This document shows positions 1 through 7,730 of a stretch of 25,449 nucleotides of DNA, piece by piece. The number at the start of each line of letters is the position of its first letter. The first letter of the stretch is position 1. The notes under the pieces are model-generated. The model was not told the origin of the DNA and did no database searches. It saw only the letters and a list, made by a program, of their open reading frames with translations. A program made the translations under genes and the position numbers. The stretch is from assembly GCA_964196565.1 (NCBI GenBank), contig CAXMUH010000118.1:1-25449 (forward strand), written 5' to 3'. This stretch comes from 2-12-FULL-42-15 sp964196565 (GTDB lineage Bacteria > Pseudomonadota > Gammaproteobacteria > Coxiellales > Coxiellaceae).

Positions 1-2
1 TA

Positions 3-416
3 GTTCTTTTTATAGTAAGTTTTTTTGTAGATACACTTCAAGAAAACAAATCCTGGCTATATTGTTACTGGATTTCAATGTTAATGTTGATAACAATATA
101 TTGCGCAAATAGATTAGGTGTCAAAAAAGAACGTTTTACAGATTCATTATCTTCTCCCCTTTGTATTTTTTTATTTTTTATCGCGACTGCATTTTTTTAT
201 GGGTTTATTGATGGTAAATTTACAGGAGGAAAAAATCTAACTGCATTAATAAAACAATCTAAGAAATCTATAAATGTAGTTAAGGTGATAGATAAAGGGG
301 TGCTGGGTTATTTACCCAACGATGCCAATAAGATTGAATTTTATCTTTGGGATAATGTTGAAAAACTATCTATTAGAAAAAATAATTATAAAATTGATAA
401 TGATCAAAAAGGGTAG
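3..416 (+). CDS. Hypothetical membrane protein, 5' end cut by window edge
   Basis: The reading frame is open from the first codon at position 3 to the stop at 414-416, so the ATG at 78 is probably internal and the gene begins upstream of the window. The visible part (about 137 residues) has two hydrophobic stretches, one before and around the ATG at 78 and one near CIFLFFIATAFFYGF. A lysine-rich soluble tail follows, with a strand-like segment (VVKVIDKGVLGYLP) and a charged end. I recognise no family. It is strongly AT-rich and uses many AAA/ATA/TTA codons, unlike the housekeeping genes further right. The next gene starts 27 bases downstream on the same strand, so the two may be co-transcribed. 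Function unknown. Confidence 0.55.
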   Translation, partial: VLFIVSFFVDTLQENKSWLYCYWISMLMLITIYCANRLGVKKERFTDSLSSPLCIFLFFIATAFFYGFIDGKFTGGKNLTALIKQSKKSINVVKVIDKGVLGYLPNDANKIEFYLWDNVEKLSIRKNNYKIDNDQKG

Positions 417-443
417 AATCAAAAAATAGGTAACAGGAAGTAA

Positions 444-1154
444 ATGAAGGATAAGTTAATGGTTGGGTACGCTATTATATGGCTACTTAAGGTTTTGGGG
501 ATTCCAGTAGTAACAAGCTGTATTTTTTACGCGATAGTCGTCTACTACCCCAGGCATAAACGCAGTAAAAATGCTTTAGAAATTTTTAATAAATTATACA
601 TAGATACAAAAAAACATATCTTGCAAGATATTTTGGGATTCTTAAAAAAAAGAGGGCCAAAAGATATCGATAATATTGTTTTAGATTACGCCGAATGTAG
701 GAAATTAATAGATGAAAATTCAAGTGATTTTATTCGTAACAATACATCAGGTCCAAAATTTCTGCAGTTAAACAAAGGTATTCATTACGAGCTTGAGACA
801 CTAAAGACCATGTTATTGCATTTGCTTGAATTTGAATTCATTAAAGACGATATTGATGCATACAAAAGAATTATCTATTTAAAGAACTCGATAGATAATT
901 TCTATTATTCTTTTTCCACCTTTTACCGCGAAGATGATGATTTAGAATACAGTAAGTATTTCAACCATTATATGTTTAGGTTTATATTTGGATTCGATGC
1001 TGCTTATGGGGAGATAGAGAAAGATGATTTTCCGAGAGTGATAGCTAGAGCTCTTTCAAAAAAGGCATGGCATGTTAAAGCAGGAATATGGTTTCAAAAA
1101 GTAAAAGCATTGGAGTGGATTAAAAAAATGGGTAGTAACAAAAAGGTTGATTAA
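444..1154 (+). CDS. Hypothetical protein with N-terminal membrane anchor
   Basis: A 236-residue protein of no recognised family. Residues about 8-33 form one hydrophobic helix (IIWLLKVLGIPVVTSCIFYAIVVYY) followed by a basic RHKRSK motif, so the rest is probably cytoplasmic. The remainder reads as mostly helical and is rich in Lys, Asp, Tyr and Phe. An AGGA ribosome-binding sequence lies about 7 bases before the ATG, which supports this start. It is AT-rich like its upstream neighbour and lies only 27 bases from it, suggesting a two-gene unit. It converges on the minus-strand flavin reductase gene. No catalytic motif is visible. Confidence 0.6.
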   Translation: MKDKLMVGYAIIWLLKVLGIPVVTSCIFYAIVVYYPRHKRSKNALEIFNKLYIDTKKHILQDILGFLKKRGPKDIDNIVLDYAECRKLIDENSSDFIRNNTSGPKFLQLNKGIHYELETLKTMLLHLLEFEFIKDDIDAYKRIIYLKNSIDNFYYSFSTFYREDDDLEYSKYFNHYMFRFIFGFDAAYGEIEKDDFPRVIARALSKKAWHVKAGIWFQKVKALEWIKKMGSNKKVD

Positions 1155-1255
1155 TATCCATTTAAATTTGTTCGTTTAACTGATGAACACACCTATTTCT
1201 TTAGTCCATGTGACCCCATATCTGAGAAATTAGCTTGGATCCGTTATTTTGCAAA

Positions 1256-1924
1256 TCACATAAAGGCAAATCGATCCGATCGCATCGCATCAGACGGCAA
1301 ATGATGTTTCTTGAATAAGGCGACTGCTTGATCCGTCATACTCCACGGTCCACTGGAGTATAACAAACATTCGGATAAGTCATTAAAGTCGCGCACAATT
1401 GCTAATTCAGGTGCTTCAACCGATCTTAGCACGGTGGTGTAATTAAAAAAGCTAAGCTTTTGCTGGAATTGCTGTAATGTTTTTTCTAAAAAATAATCCT
1501 CTTGTTTTGATAACGCCCAATACAAATGAAAATGACGCTGATCATTTTCAATAATTGCTTGTTCGAGGATTGATTTAATCTGACTAATTCCAACGCCACC
1601 AGCCAATAAAATCACGCTGCTTTGTTTGGATGGCTGATAGACACAGTCACCAAACGGGCCCAGTACGCAGATCTCGGATTCAGCTTCTAATTTTGAAAAT
1701 AGCTTTTGTAACAAGGGGTCATTGGTGTCATAGCGAATATAAAACTCAAGTATGCCTGCATCATTTGGGGCATTGGCAACAGAAAAAGGGGCTAACTCTT
1801 TTTCACTAACAATAAATTCAATGTATTGTCCGGCTGTAAAATTAAGTTTCTGATCAATAGGTTCAGCTTTGATATGGTGGATGGATTTGGTTATCAGCTG
1901 ATTTGTTGTGATTTTGTATTTCAT
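1256..1924 (-). CDS. NAD(P)H-flavin reductase (Fre-like)
   Basis: A 222-residue ferredoxin-NADP reductase-superfamily protein close in length and plan to E. coli Fre, which uses NAD(P)H to reduce free flavins. Residues 1-100 form the flavin-binding barrel, with FTAGQYIEF and the APFSVANAP motif. Residues about 105-222 form the nucleotide-binding domain, with LLAGGVGISQIKSIL and the typical end, SDRFAFM. The usual RPFS motif reads APFS here, losing the Arg; the Ser near the isoalloxazine ring is kept. It is the last gene of the minus-strand run, 98 bases after rho, with a hairpin repeat between them. There is no good Shine-Dalgarno sequence before the ATG, so the start is less certain. Other oxidoreductases of the same fold remain possible. 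Confidence 0.82.
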   Translation of the reverse strand: MKYKITTNQLITKSIHHIKAEPIDQKLNFTAGQYIEFIVSEKELAPFSVANAPNDAGILEFYIRYDTNDPLLQKLFSKLEAESEICVLGPFGDCVYQPSKQSSVILLAGGVGISQIKSILEQAIIENDQRHFHLYWALSKQEDYFLEKTLQQFQQKLSFFNYTTVLRSVEAPELAIVRDFNDLSECLLYSSGPWSMTDQAVALFKKHHLPSDAMRSDRFAFM

Positions 1925-1946
1925 TTATATCAATGTGTTTTGTTGC

Positions 1947-1993
1947 GCTGTTATCCCAGGGAAGGGATCCCGCATCAAGTGCGGGATGACAGC
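1947..1993. repeat. Palindromic intergenic repeat between rho and the flavin reductase gene
   Basis: An inner hairpin at 1967-1987 has a perfect 8-bp stem (ATCCCGCA/TGCGGGAT) around TCAAG. It is nested in an outer 11-bp inverted repeat, GCTGTTATCCC (1947-1957) with GGGATGACAGC (1983-1993), one mismatch. The GGATCCCGC...GCGGGATGAC pattern resembles short dispersed palindromes common in intergenic DNA of many proteobacteria. As RNA on the minus strand it would lie just after rho and could stop or attenuate transcription or protect the 3' end, but it has no U-tract. Confidence 0.6.
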
Positions 1994-2022
1994 TAATCCA
2001 CCCTACGTCTTTCAACGAAGGT

Positions 2023-3279
2023 TTAACCTTTCATTGAGTCAAAGAAACTATCATTGGTCTTCGATAACTTTAAACGATCGATTAAAAATTCACTGGCGGC
2101 CAATTCATCCATTGGATGGAGGATCTTACGTAATATCCACATCTTCTGCAGTTCATCAGGCTTCGTCATCAACTCTTCACGACGCGTACCAGAACGATTA
2201 ATGTTAATGGCTGGGAAGGTGCGTTTCTCAGCGATACGTCGATCCAAGTGGATTTCCATATTACCTGTGCCTTTAAATTCTTCAAAGATCACATCATCCA
2301 TCTTAGAACCCGTATCCACTAATGCGGTTGCGATAATTGTTAAACTACCACCTTCTTCGACATTACGCGCAGCACCAAAAAAGCGCTTAGGACGTTGCAA
2401 TGCATTGGCATCCACACCGCCGGTTAATACTTTACCCGATGCTGGAATCACGGTGTTATAAGCACGTGCAAGTCGGGTAATAGAGTCTAATAAAATCACC
2501 ACGTCTTTTTTATGTTCCACTAAGCGTTTGGCCTTTTCAAGGACCATTTCAGCTACTTGTACATGCCGTTGTGCAGGTTCATCAAACGTACTGGCCACCA
2601 CTTCACCTTTAACGGATCGTGACATCTCGGTGACTTCCTCAGGACGCTCATCAATTAATAATACAATCAAAATACACTCTGGATGATTAGCTGTTATCGA
2701 ATGAGCGATATTTTGCAGCATCATGGTTTTACCAGCTTTCGGTGGTGACACAATTAATCCACGCTGACCTTTACCAATCGGTGCAGTTAAATCAATAATT
2801 CGCGCGGTAATATCTTGAGTTGATCCATTGCCTATCTCTAAACGAAAAGGATCATCTGGAAACAATGGGGTTAAGTTTTCAAATAGAATCTTATTACGTG
2901 ATGATTCAGGTTTTTCAAAGTTGATTTCATTCACTTGAAGCAAAGCAAAATAACGCTCGCCTTCTTTAGGCGGGCGAATCTTACCTGAAACAGTATCACC
3001 CGTTCTAAGATTAAATCGTCGTATCTGGCTGGGTGATACGTATATATCATCTGGTCCAGCTAAATAGGAGCTGTCAGAAGAACGTAAAAAGCCAAATCCA
3101 TCTTGGAGGATTTCAAGCACACCATCACCAAAAATGTCTTCGCCTTTTTTGGCGTGACCTTTTAAAATATTGAAAATAATGTCTTGTTTGCGGGAGCGTG
3201 AAGCCTGATCAATTTGCATCTCTTGCGCTAGTTCAGTGAGTTCAGTAGCAGTTTTCTGCTTTAATTCAGTTAGATTCAT
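2023..3279 (-). CDS. rho: Transcription termination factor Rho
   Basis: A 418-residue hexameric RNA-dependent ATPase/helicase that ends transcription at Rho-dependent sites; length matches E. coli Rho (419). Residues 1-45 are the helical N-terminal domain. The cold-shock-like primary RNA-binding site includes DGFGFLRS (60-67). The ATPase domain has Walker A SPPKAGKT (178-185), followed by LIDERPEEVTEM, VVASTFDEPAQRHVQV, ILLDSITRLARAYNT and the secondary-site region around GSKMDDVIFEEFKGTGN. The C-terminus (KTNDSFFDSMKG) matches the family. A 213-base leader separates it from trxA and contains a promoter with a perfect -10. Rho genes often have long autoregulated leaders, so self-control is plausible. 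The order trxA then rho is the common gammaproteobacterial arrangement. Confidence 0.98.
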   Translation of the reverse strand: MNLTELKQKTATELTELAQEMQIDQASRSRKQDIIFNILKGHAKKGEDIFGDGVLEILQDGFGFLRSSDSSYLAGPDDIYVSPSQIRRFNLRTGDTVSGKIRPPKEGERYFALLQVNEINFEKPESSRNKILFENLTPLFPDDPFRLEIGNGSTQDITARIIDLTAPIGKGQRGLIVSPPKAGKTMMLQNIAHSITANHPECILIVLLIDERPEEVTEMSRSVKGEVVASTFDEPAQRHVQVAEMVLEKAKRLVEHKKDVVILLDSITRLARAYNTVIPASGKVLTGGVDANALQRPKRFFGAARNVEEGGSLTIIATALVDTGSKMDDVIFEEFKGTGNMEIHLDRRIAEKRTFPAININRSGTRREELMTKPDELQKMWILRKILHPMDELAASEFLIDRLKLSKTNDSFFDSMKG

Positions 3280-3384
3280 AGTAGTTTTTTCAAACCTATA
3301 TTGTTATTGGCCCTAGGGCGGAGCTAGTTCAACATATGGAGTTTACCTAGAAACGGTGGGATCACCGGTATTGGTAGTAAGTGT

Positions 3385-3414
3385 ATTATATGTCCATTTA
3401 GCTGAAGAATACAA
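3385..3414 (-). promoter_or_regulatory. Probable sigma70 promoter of rho
   Basis: Read on the minus strand, a perfect TATAAT lies at 3390-3385. A weak -35 (TTGTAT) lies 18 bases upstream at 3414-3409. Transcription would start near 3378 and give a leader of about 100 bases before the rho ATG. The -10 is convincing; the -35 matches only three consensus bases. Confidence 0.5.
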
Positions 3415-3492
3415 GCTTCTCAAGCTAATATGTGATTGTACAAATATAGCCGCAGGATATCAAGCTCTACGGCCCTCAAATCTGACCTAAAT

Positions 3493-3819
3493 TTAGATGG
3501 TTTCATCCAAAAACGCGGCCAGTTGTGACTTACTCAGTGCGCCCACTTTAGTCGCACTTACATCTCCATCCTTAAAAATCAATAAGCTAGGTATACCTCG
3601 GACTCCATATTTGGCTGGCGTCTCGGTATTCTCATCCACATTCACTTTATAAACTTTGACTTTGCCTTCATATTCTTTGGCAATTTCTTCTACGATTGGG
3701 CTAATCATCCGGCAGGGCTGACACCACTCTGCCCAGAAGTCTACTAGCACCGGAACATCCGACTTCAATACATCAGCTTCAAAATCCGCATCACTGGTTG
3801 ATTTCACAATTTCGCTCAT
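3493..3819 (-). CDS. trxA: Thioredoxin with CQPC active site
   Basis: A 108-residue cytoplasmic thiol-disulfide reductase of normal length. The fold markers are VLVDFWAEWC, the cis-proline loop RGIPSLLIF, and KVNVDENTETPAKYGVRGIP. The active site at residues 33-36 reads Cys-Gln-Pro-Cys (TGT CAG CCC TGC) instead of the near-universal Cys-Gly-Pro-Cys; the residues between the cysteines tune redox potential in this fold. A GAGG ribosome-binding site lies before the ATG and a -35/-10 promoter just upstream. It sits between yggT and rho on the same strand. The thioredoxin identity is secure; being the main TrxA is inferred from the trxA-rho gene order. Confidence 0.95.
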   Translation of the reverse strand: MSEIVKSTSDADFEADVLKSDVPVLVDFWAEWCQPCRMISPIVEEIAKEYEGKVKVYKVNVDENTETPAKYGVRGIPSLLIFKDGDVSATKVGALSKSQLAAFLDETI

Positions 3820-3849
3820 TATAGGGACCTCATACTTAGTTTATTGTAA

Positions 3850-3878
3850 ATCCTAATCGATTGGCTGGGGGGTTTCAA
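3850..3878 (-). promoter_or_regulatory. Probable sigma70 promoter of trxA
   Basis: On the minus strand TTGAAA (3878-3873) is followed after exactly 17 bases by TAGGAT (3855-3850). The start site would fall near 3843, about 24 bases before the trxA ATG at 3819. It lies in the short gap after yggT, so trxA can be transcribed independently of the pckA-yggT run. Confidence 0.5.
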
Positions 3879-3881
3879 TAA

Positions 3882-4454
3882 CTATCGTAAACTATAACCA
3901 TAGTAGATTAACGGATAAAAAACCACACTGTTTATAATATACAATCCAACGATAACCACCATGGGGGAAAAATCGATGCCGGCCAAGGGCGGAATCACAC
4001 GCCTTACTCGAGCCATGATCGGCTCACAAATTAGATGAACAACCTCAAAAGCTGGGCTAAATGATAAGTTTCTGAACCAAGAAGCGAGGGCTCCTGCGAT
4101 TATCGCCGCAAAATAAATGTATATGATTTTTTTGCCGAGTTCTCCAATCAATATTAGGAAAAACCCTAAAATGCTCGTCCACGCTTGCAAGCCAACAAAA
4201 GCTACTAAAAGGATAATCAGCAGCTGTAAAATAATAACAATCAATAGAATAGCTAGGTCATAACCTTTAACGGATGGGAGAATGCGCCGCAACGGTTTGA
4301 CAACCGGATCGGTAAGTTTTACTAATACTTGAATCACTTGATTAAAATAATTGGCACGCAGCTTCTGTAATATAAAACGTAACAGTAACATATAGATATA
4401 AATGCTAACCAGCATTTGCACAATTAAAATAAAACTACCTAAAAAATAACTCAT
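3882..4454 (-). CDS. yggT: YggT family integral membrane protein
   Basis: A 190-residue inner membrane protein with two tandem YGGT modules. Each has a hydrophobic helix followed by a conserved loop, the first with NQVIQVLVKLTDPVVKPLRRILP and the second with FEVVHLICEPIMARVRRVIPPLAGIDFSPMVVIVGLYI. Four to five membrane segments are visible. The exact function is not settled; the family is usually found beside proC and yggS, as here. The ATG directly abuts the proC stop codon (no spacer), so the two are probably translationally coupled. Confidence 0.93.
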   Translation of the reverse strand: MSYFLGSFILIVQMLVSIYIYMLLLRFILQKLRANYFNQVIQVLVKLTDPVVKPLRRILPSVKGYDLAILLIVIILQLLIILLVAFVGLQAWTSILGFFLILIGELGKKIIYIYFAAIIAGALASWFRNLSFSPAFEVVHLICEPIMARVRRVIPPLAGIDFSPMVVIVGLYIINSVVFYPLIYYGYSLR

Positions 4455-5303
4455 CTATTTCTCTTTATCTTTATCTAAATCTAGTAGTTGCGCCTCGATG
4501 GTTTCTGCACGCGTCACAGCATGATTAAATGCATCCGCAATAGTCAAACCGAACTTAGCATCAATAAAACTATTAATCGCAGCTTCTGTGGTTCCACCTT
4601 TTGAAGTCACATCTTGCCTTAATTGTACCATACTTTCATTGGTTTCAAGCGCCATGCGTGCGGCACCCAGTACCATTTGCTTTGTCATCAGCTCCGCATC
4701 TTTTTCTTTCAAACCCGCATCGATTGCAGCTTGCTGCAGTGACTCCATAAACAAAAAAACATACGCGGGTCCAGCACCTGCTAATGCGGTAACCAAGTTT
4801 AAATCATTATCATGTTCAAGCCAAAAAGTAACGCCTGTCGCACGGAATATGGATTCTGCTGCTTCACGCTGGGCATTTTTCACATTGGGATTTGCAACCA
4901 AACCAATAACGCCTGCGCCTAGTGCACAAGGAGTATTAGGCATGGCTCGAAGAATGGCTAAATCGGCAGTCAAATCATTTTGTAGTTGCGCGATGGTGAG
5001 GCCAGCTGCAACTGAAATAACCAATGGGTTTTTTTCTGTAATGACAGCTTTTATCTCTTCACACAAAACTTTCATCTGTTTCGGTTTAACCGCTAATACA
5101 ACGATATCAGCCTCGCCAATGGCTTCAATATTATCTTGGGTTGTATGCACATTGAAATCTTTAAACTCATTGAGTTTTGCTGTGTTGCGTCCGCTAATCC
5201 AAATATTACTGCTCACAAATCCGTTTGAGATCAAACCTGAAATGATAGCTTTTGACATATTACCACTGCCAATAAAAGCAATTTTATGTTTGTCTAAACT
5301 CAT
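4455..5303 (-). CDS. proC: Pyrroline-5-carboxylate reductase
   Basis: A 282-residue enzyme for the last step of proline synthesis, reducing pyrroline-5-carboxylate with NAD(P)H in the cytoplasm. The Rossmann motif IGSGNMSKAI lies at 11-20, VVLAVKPKQM at 68-77, the LRAMPNTP block at 118-125, and the dimerisation/active-site region ALAGAGPAYVFLFMESL at 173-189. The DVTSKGGTTEAAI signature lies near 231-243. It is slightly longer than the usual ~270 residues because of a charged tail (LDLDKDKEK). Its ATG overlaps the end of yggS by 4 bases and its stop abuts yggT, the classic yggS-proC-yggT operon. Confidence 0.97.
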   Translation of the reverse strand: MSLDKHKIAFIGSGNMSKAIISGLISNGFVSSNIWISGRNTAKLNEFKDFNVHTTQDNIEAIGEADIVVLAVKPKQMKVLCEEIKAVITEKNPLVISVAAGLTIAQLQNDLTADLAILRAMPNTPCALGAGVIGLVANPNVKNAQREAAESIFRATGVTFWLEHDNDLNLVTALAGAGPAYVFLFMESLQQAAIDAGLKEKDAELMTKQMVLGAARMALETNESMVQLRQDVTSKGGTTEAAINSFIDAKFGLTIADAFNHAVTRAETIEAQLLDLDKDKEK

Positions 5304-5980
5304 TTTCGCTCTCCAAAAATTGCGGTACCTATTCGAACCATCGTGCTTCCATAGGCAATTGCTGCTTCCAAATCATGCGACATGCCCATGGATAAAGTAT
5401 CTAATAGCCAACCCGCTTCGATTAATTGAGTATAAAGCTTTTGCGCTTGCTGATAAACTGCAGCTTGCGATTCTTTGTTCTCGCTAAATTCTGGTATCAC
5501 CATCAAGCCGCGAAGTTTTAAGTTCTTTAAACAATCAAAGACGGGCAAAAAGGTTTTGACTTCAGCCATGCTTAATCCTGACTTCTGTGGTTCTTCGCTG
5601 ACATTTACTTGCACGCAAACATTCAATGGCGGCAAATGTGGTGAGCGTTGTTCATTTAACCTAATTGCAATTTTTTCGCGTGAAACAGTGTGTACCCATG
5701 AAAAATTTTCGGCAATGTCACGCGTTTTATTGGCTTGAATCGCACCAATAAAGTGCCACACCAAATTCTCTTTTGCTAACGCTTCGATTTTTTGCACGGC
5801 TTCTTGTAAATAGTTTTCAGCAAAATGGATTTGGCCTAAGCCAAATGCTTGACGAATCGTCTCCACATCTTGTGACTTGCTAGCGGCAACTAAAGTCATT
5901 TCATCCACTGATCGATGAGTCTCTGCACAGGCATCAGCAATTCTTGTTTTGACTTTATTTAAGTTCGCTTCAATACTCAT
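5300..5980 (-). CDS. yggS: PLP homeostasis protein YggS
   Basis: A 226-residue single-domain PLP-binding protein (YggS/PROSC family) that buffers pyridoxal phosphate and affects amino-acid and alpha-keto acid balance. The PLP lysine is in VAASKSQ near residue 34. FAENYLQE, WHFIGAIQANKTRDI, LRGLMVIPEF and the phosphate-binding end SMGMSHDLEAAIAYGSTMVRIGTAIFG are all present. The more usual GENY is AENY here. Its start directly follows the pckA stop, and its stop overlaps proC by 4 bases. In many gammaproteobacteria the gene upstream of yggS is pilT; here it is pckA. Confidence 0.95.
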   Translation of the reverse strand: MSIEANLNKVKTRIADACAETHRSVDEMTLVAASKSQDVETIRQAFGLGQIHFAENYLQEAVQKIEALAKENLVWHFIGAIQANKTRDIAENFSWVHTVSREKIAIRLNEQRSPHLPPLNVCVQVNVSEEPQKSGLSMAEVKTFLPVFDCLKNLKLRGLMVIPEFSENKESQAAVYQQAQKLYTQLIEAGWLLDTLSMGMSHDLEAAIAYGSTMVRIGTAIFGERK

Positions 5981-7528
5981 CTACAGCTTTGGACCTGCCG
6001 ATTTGACGGCATCGCTGACTTCAAATCGACTAAAGTTTTGTTGAAACTGATCAGCCAATATTTTTGCCGTTGCATCAAATTGAGCTGGATCCGCCCAAGT
6101 ATTACGTGGATTCAGAAGCTTAGCATCAACGCCGTCAACCTGTTTTGGAACTGAAAAACCAAACCCTGGCATTTTTTCAACTTCCGCAATCCTCAACTGA
6201 TCGCTTACAATGGCACTGATCACAGCGCGAGTTGTGGGTATGGAAAAACGTTTTCCACCTTTACCATAAGCACCACCGGTCCATCCGGTATTTACTAGAT
6301 AGACTTGCACGTCGGCCTCAGTAACACGCTTAATTAATAATTCTGCATATTCCGTTGCAGGACGCGGAAAAAATGGTGCTCCAAAACACGTGCTAAACGT
6401 AGGGCTAACGCCTTTGGCGCTACCAATTTCAGTGCTGCCCACTAATGCGGTATAACCACTTAAAAAATAATACGCCGCCTGCTCTTTTGATAACAATGCA
6501 ACAGGAGGCAAAACCCCATAAAGATCACAGGTTAGAAAAATAACGGCGCGCGGTAAACCCGCGTAATTATCATCAACTCGCAGTTCAATATGTTCACGTG
6601 GATAGGCCGAACGTGAATTTTCAGTCAGTGTTGTGTCGGTATAATCAGGCTCACCCGATGCGTTTAAAACCACGTTTTCAATCACGGAACCATGAGTTAT
6701 TGCATCCCAAATAACCGGTTCGCGCTCTCGTGATAAATCAATGCACTTTGCATAGCATCCACCTTCAAAATTAAATACATTGGTTGCACTCCAACCATGC
6801 TCATCATCACCAATTAGAAAACGATCAGGATCTGCGGATAATGTTGTTTTCCCAGTTCCAGACAAACCAAAAAATAAAGCAACATCGCCTGCTTTACCAA
6901 CGTTTGCTGCACAATGCATTGGTAATATATCTTTTGCTGGCAGAATAAAATTTAATACTGTAAACATAGCCTTTTTCATTTCACCGGCATATTCCATTCC
7001 CATCAATAATACTTTTTTCTCGGTGAAATTAATCATTACGACACCGTCGCTATTGACACCATCGGCTTCTTTTTGAGTTTTAATCCCCGGCGTATTTAAA
7101 ATTGTCCAGGGCATTATATCCTTATTATTATCTTCTTTGGATCGAATAAATAAATTACGTGCAAATAAGTTGTGCCAGGCAAATTCGGTAATCACCTCAA
7201 CGGGTAAATAATTATTTTCATCCGCGCCAACACGTAGATGTGAAACATAGCTGGTTCTATTTTTTAGATAATCACTCGCTTTTTTCCACAATGTATTGAA
7301 AACTTCAGCATTAATCGGTTGATTAACATTGCCCCAGTCGACTGCATCTTGAGTAATCTCATCTTTGACAATAAAACGATCTTTTGGTGATCTGCCGGTT
7401 CTTTTTCCGGTCGTCACGCTTAAGGCACCCGTGCTGGATAAAACTCCTTCGCCATTTTTTAATGCTGCATCAATAAGTTGCTGTGAAGTTAAATCTTTAT
7501 GGACGATTGACGTGGCTAGTGGGTTCAT
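5981..7528 (-). CDS. pckA: Phosphoenolpyruvate carboxykinase (ATP)
   Basis: A 515-residue enzyme converting oxaloacetate and ATP to phosphoenolpyruvate, ADP and CO2, the entry step of gluconeogenesis. GRSPKDRF (45-52) is the substrate-binding segment. The kinase P-loop GLSGTGKTT is at 221-229, the metal/nucleotide motif DDEHGW at 241-246, and STCFGAPFFPR near the end. These mark the ATP-dependent class, not the GTP class. A GAGGA ribosome-binding site lies 8 bases before the ATG. It is the first gene of the minus-strand run leading into yggS, with no spacer. An organism living on amino acids or TCA intermediates would need this enzyme; that lifestyle point is inference. Confidence 0.98.
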   Translation of the reverse strand: MNPLATSIVHKDLTSQQLIDAALKNGEGVLSSTGALSVTTGKRTGRSPKDRFIVKDEITQDAVDWGNVNQPINAEVFNTLWKKASDYLKNRTSYVSHLRVGADENNYLPVEVITEFAWHNLFARNLFIRSKEDNNKDIMPWTILNTPGIKTQKEADGVNSDGVVMINFTEKKVLLMGMEYAGEMKKAMFTVLNFILPAKDILPMHCAANVGKAGDVALFFGLSGTGKTTLSADPDRFLIGDDEHGWSATNVFNFEGGCYAKCIDLSREREPVIWDAITHGSVIENVVLNASGEPDYTDTTLTENSRSAYPREHIELRVDDNYAGLPRAVIFLTCDLYGVLPPVALLSKEQAAYYFLSGYTALVGSTEIGSAKGVSPTFSTCFGAPFFPRPATEYAELLIKRVTEADVQVYLVNTGWTGGAYGKGGKRFSIPTTRAVISAIVSDQLRIAEVEKMPGFGFSVPKQVDGVDAKLLNPRNTWADPAQFDATAKILADQFQQNFSRFEVSDAVKSAGPKL

Positions 7529-7730
7529 TATAATTCCTCAAACTCAATGTGCTTCTATATAATTGCTCTAGATAGGACACTTGCATTATGGCAAACTATT
7601 TAAATAATGGAAAGCGAATACACAATTATTGTCGGCAAAACCTTAAGCCAGCATTACGTCGCATTAAGCTTTTTCACGCCACCCTAAGGTGTTGCTTATT
7701 GGGTAGCCTACCTTCATAATAAGCATAATT

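Noticed and set aside
1908..2201. Plus-strand 97-codon open frame overlapping rho
   Set aside because: It crosses the palindromic repeat and the antisense of rho, and has no supporting ribosome-binding site or motif.
3310..3319. GCCCTAGGGC palindrome in the rho leader as an operator
   Set aside because: A single ten-base palindrome without a known regulator match; not enough evidence.
6594..6608. CACGTG in pckA (and similar ones in rho, dnaN and gyrB) as further parS sites
   Set aside because: The flanking TGTTN and NAACA arms are absent; only the six-base core matches.
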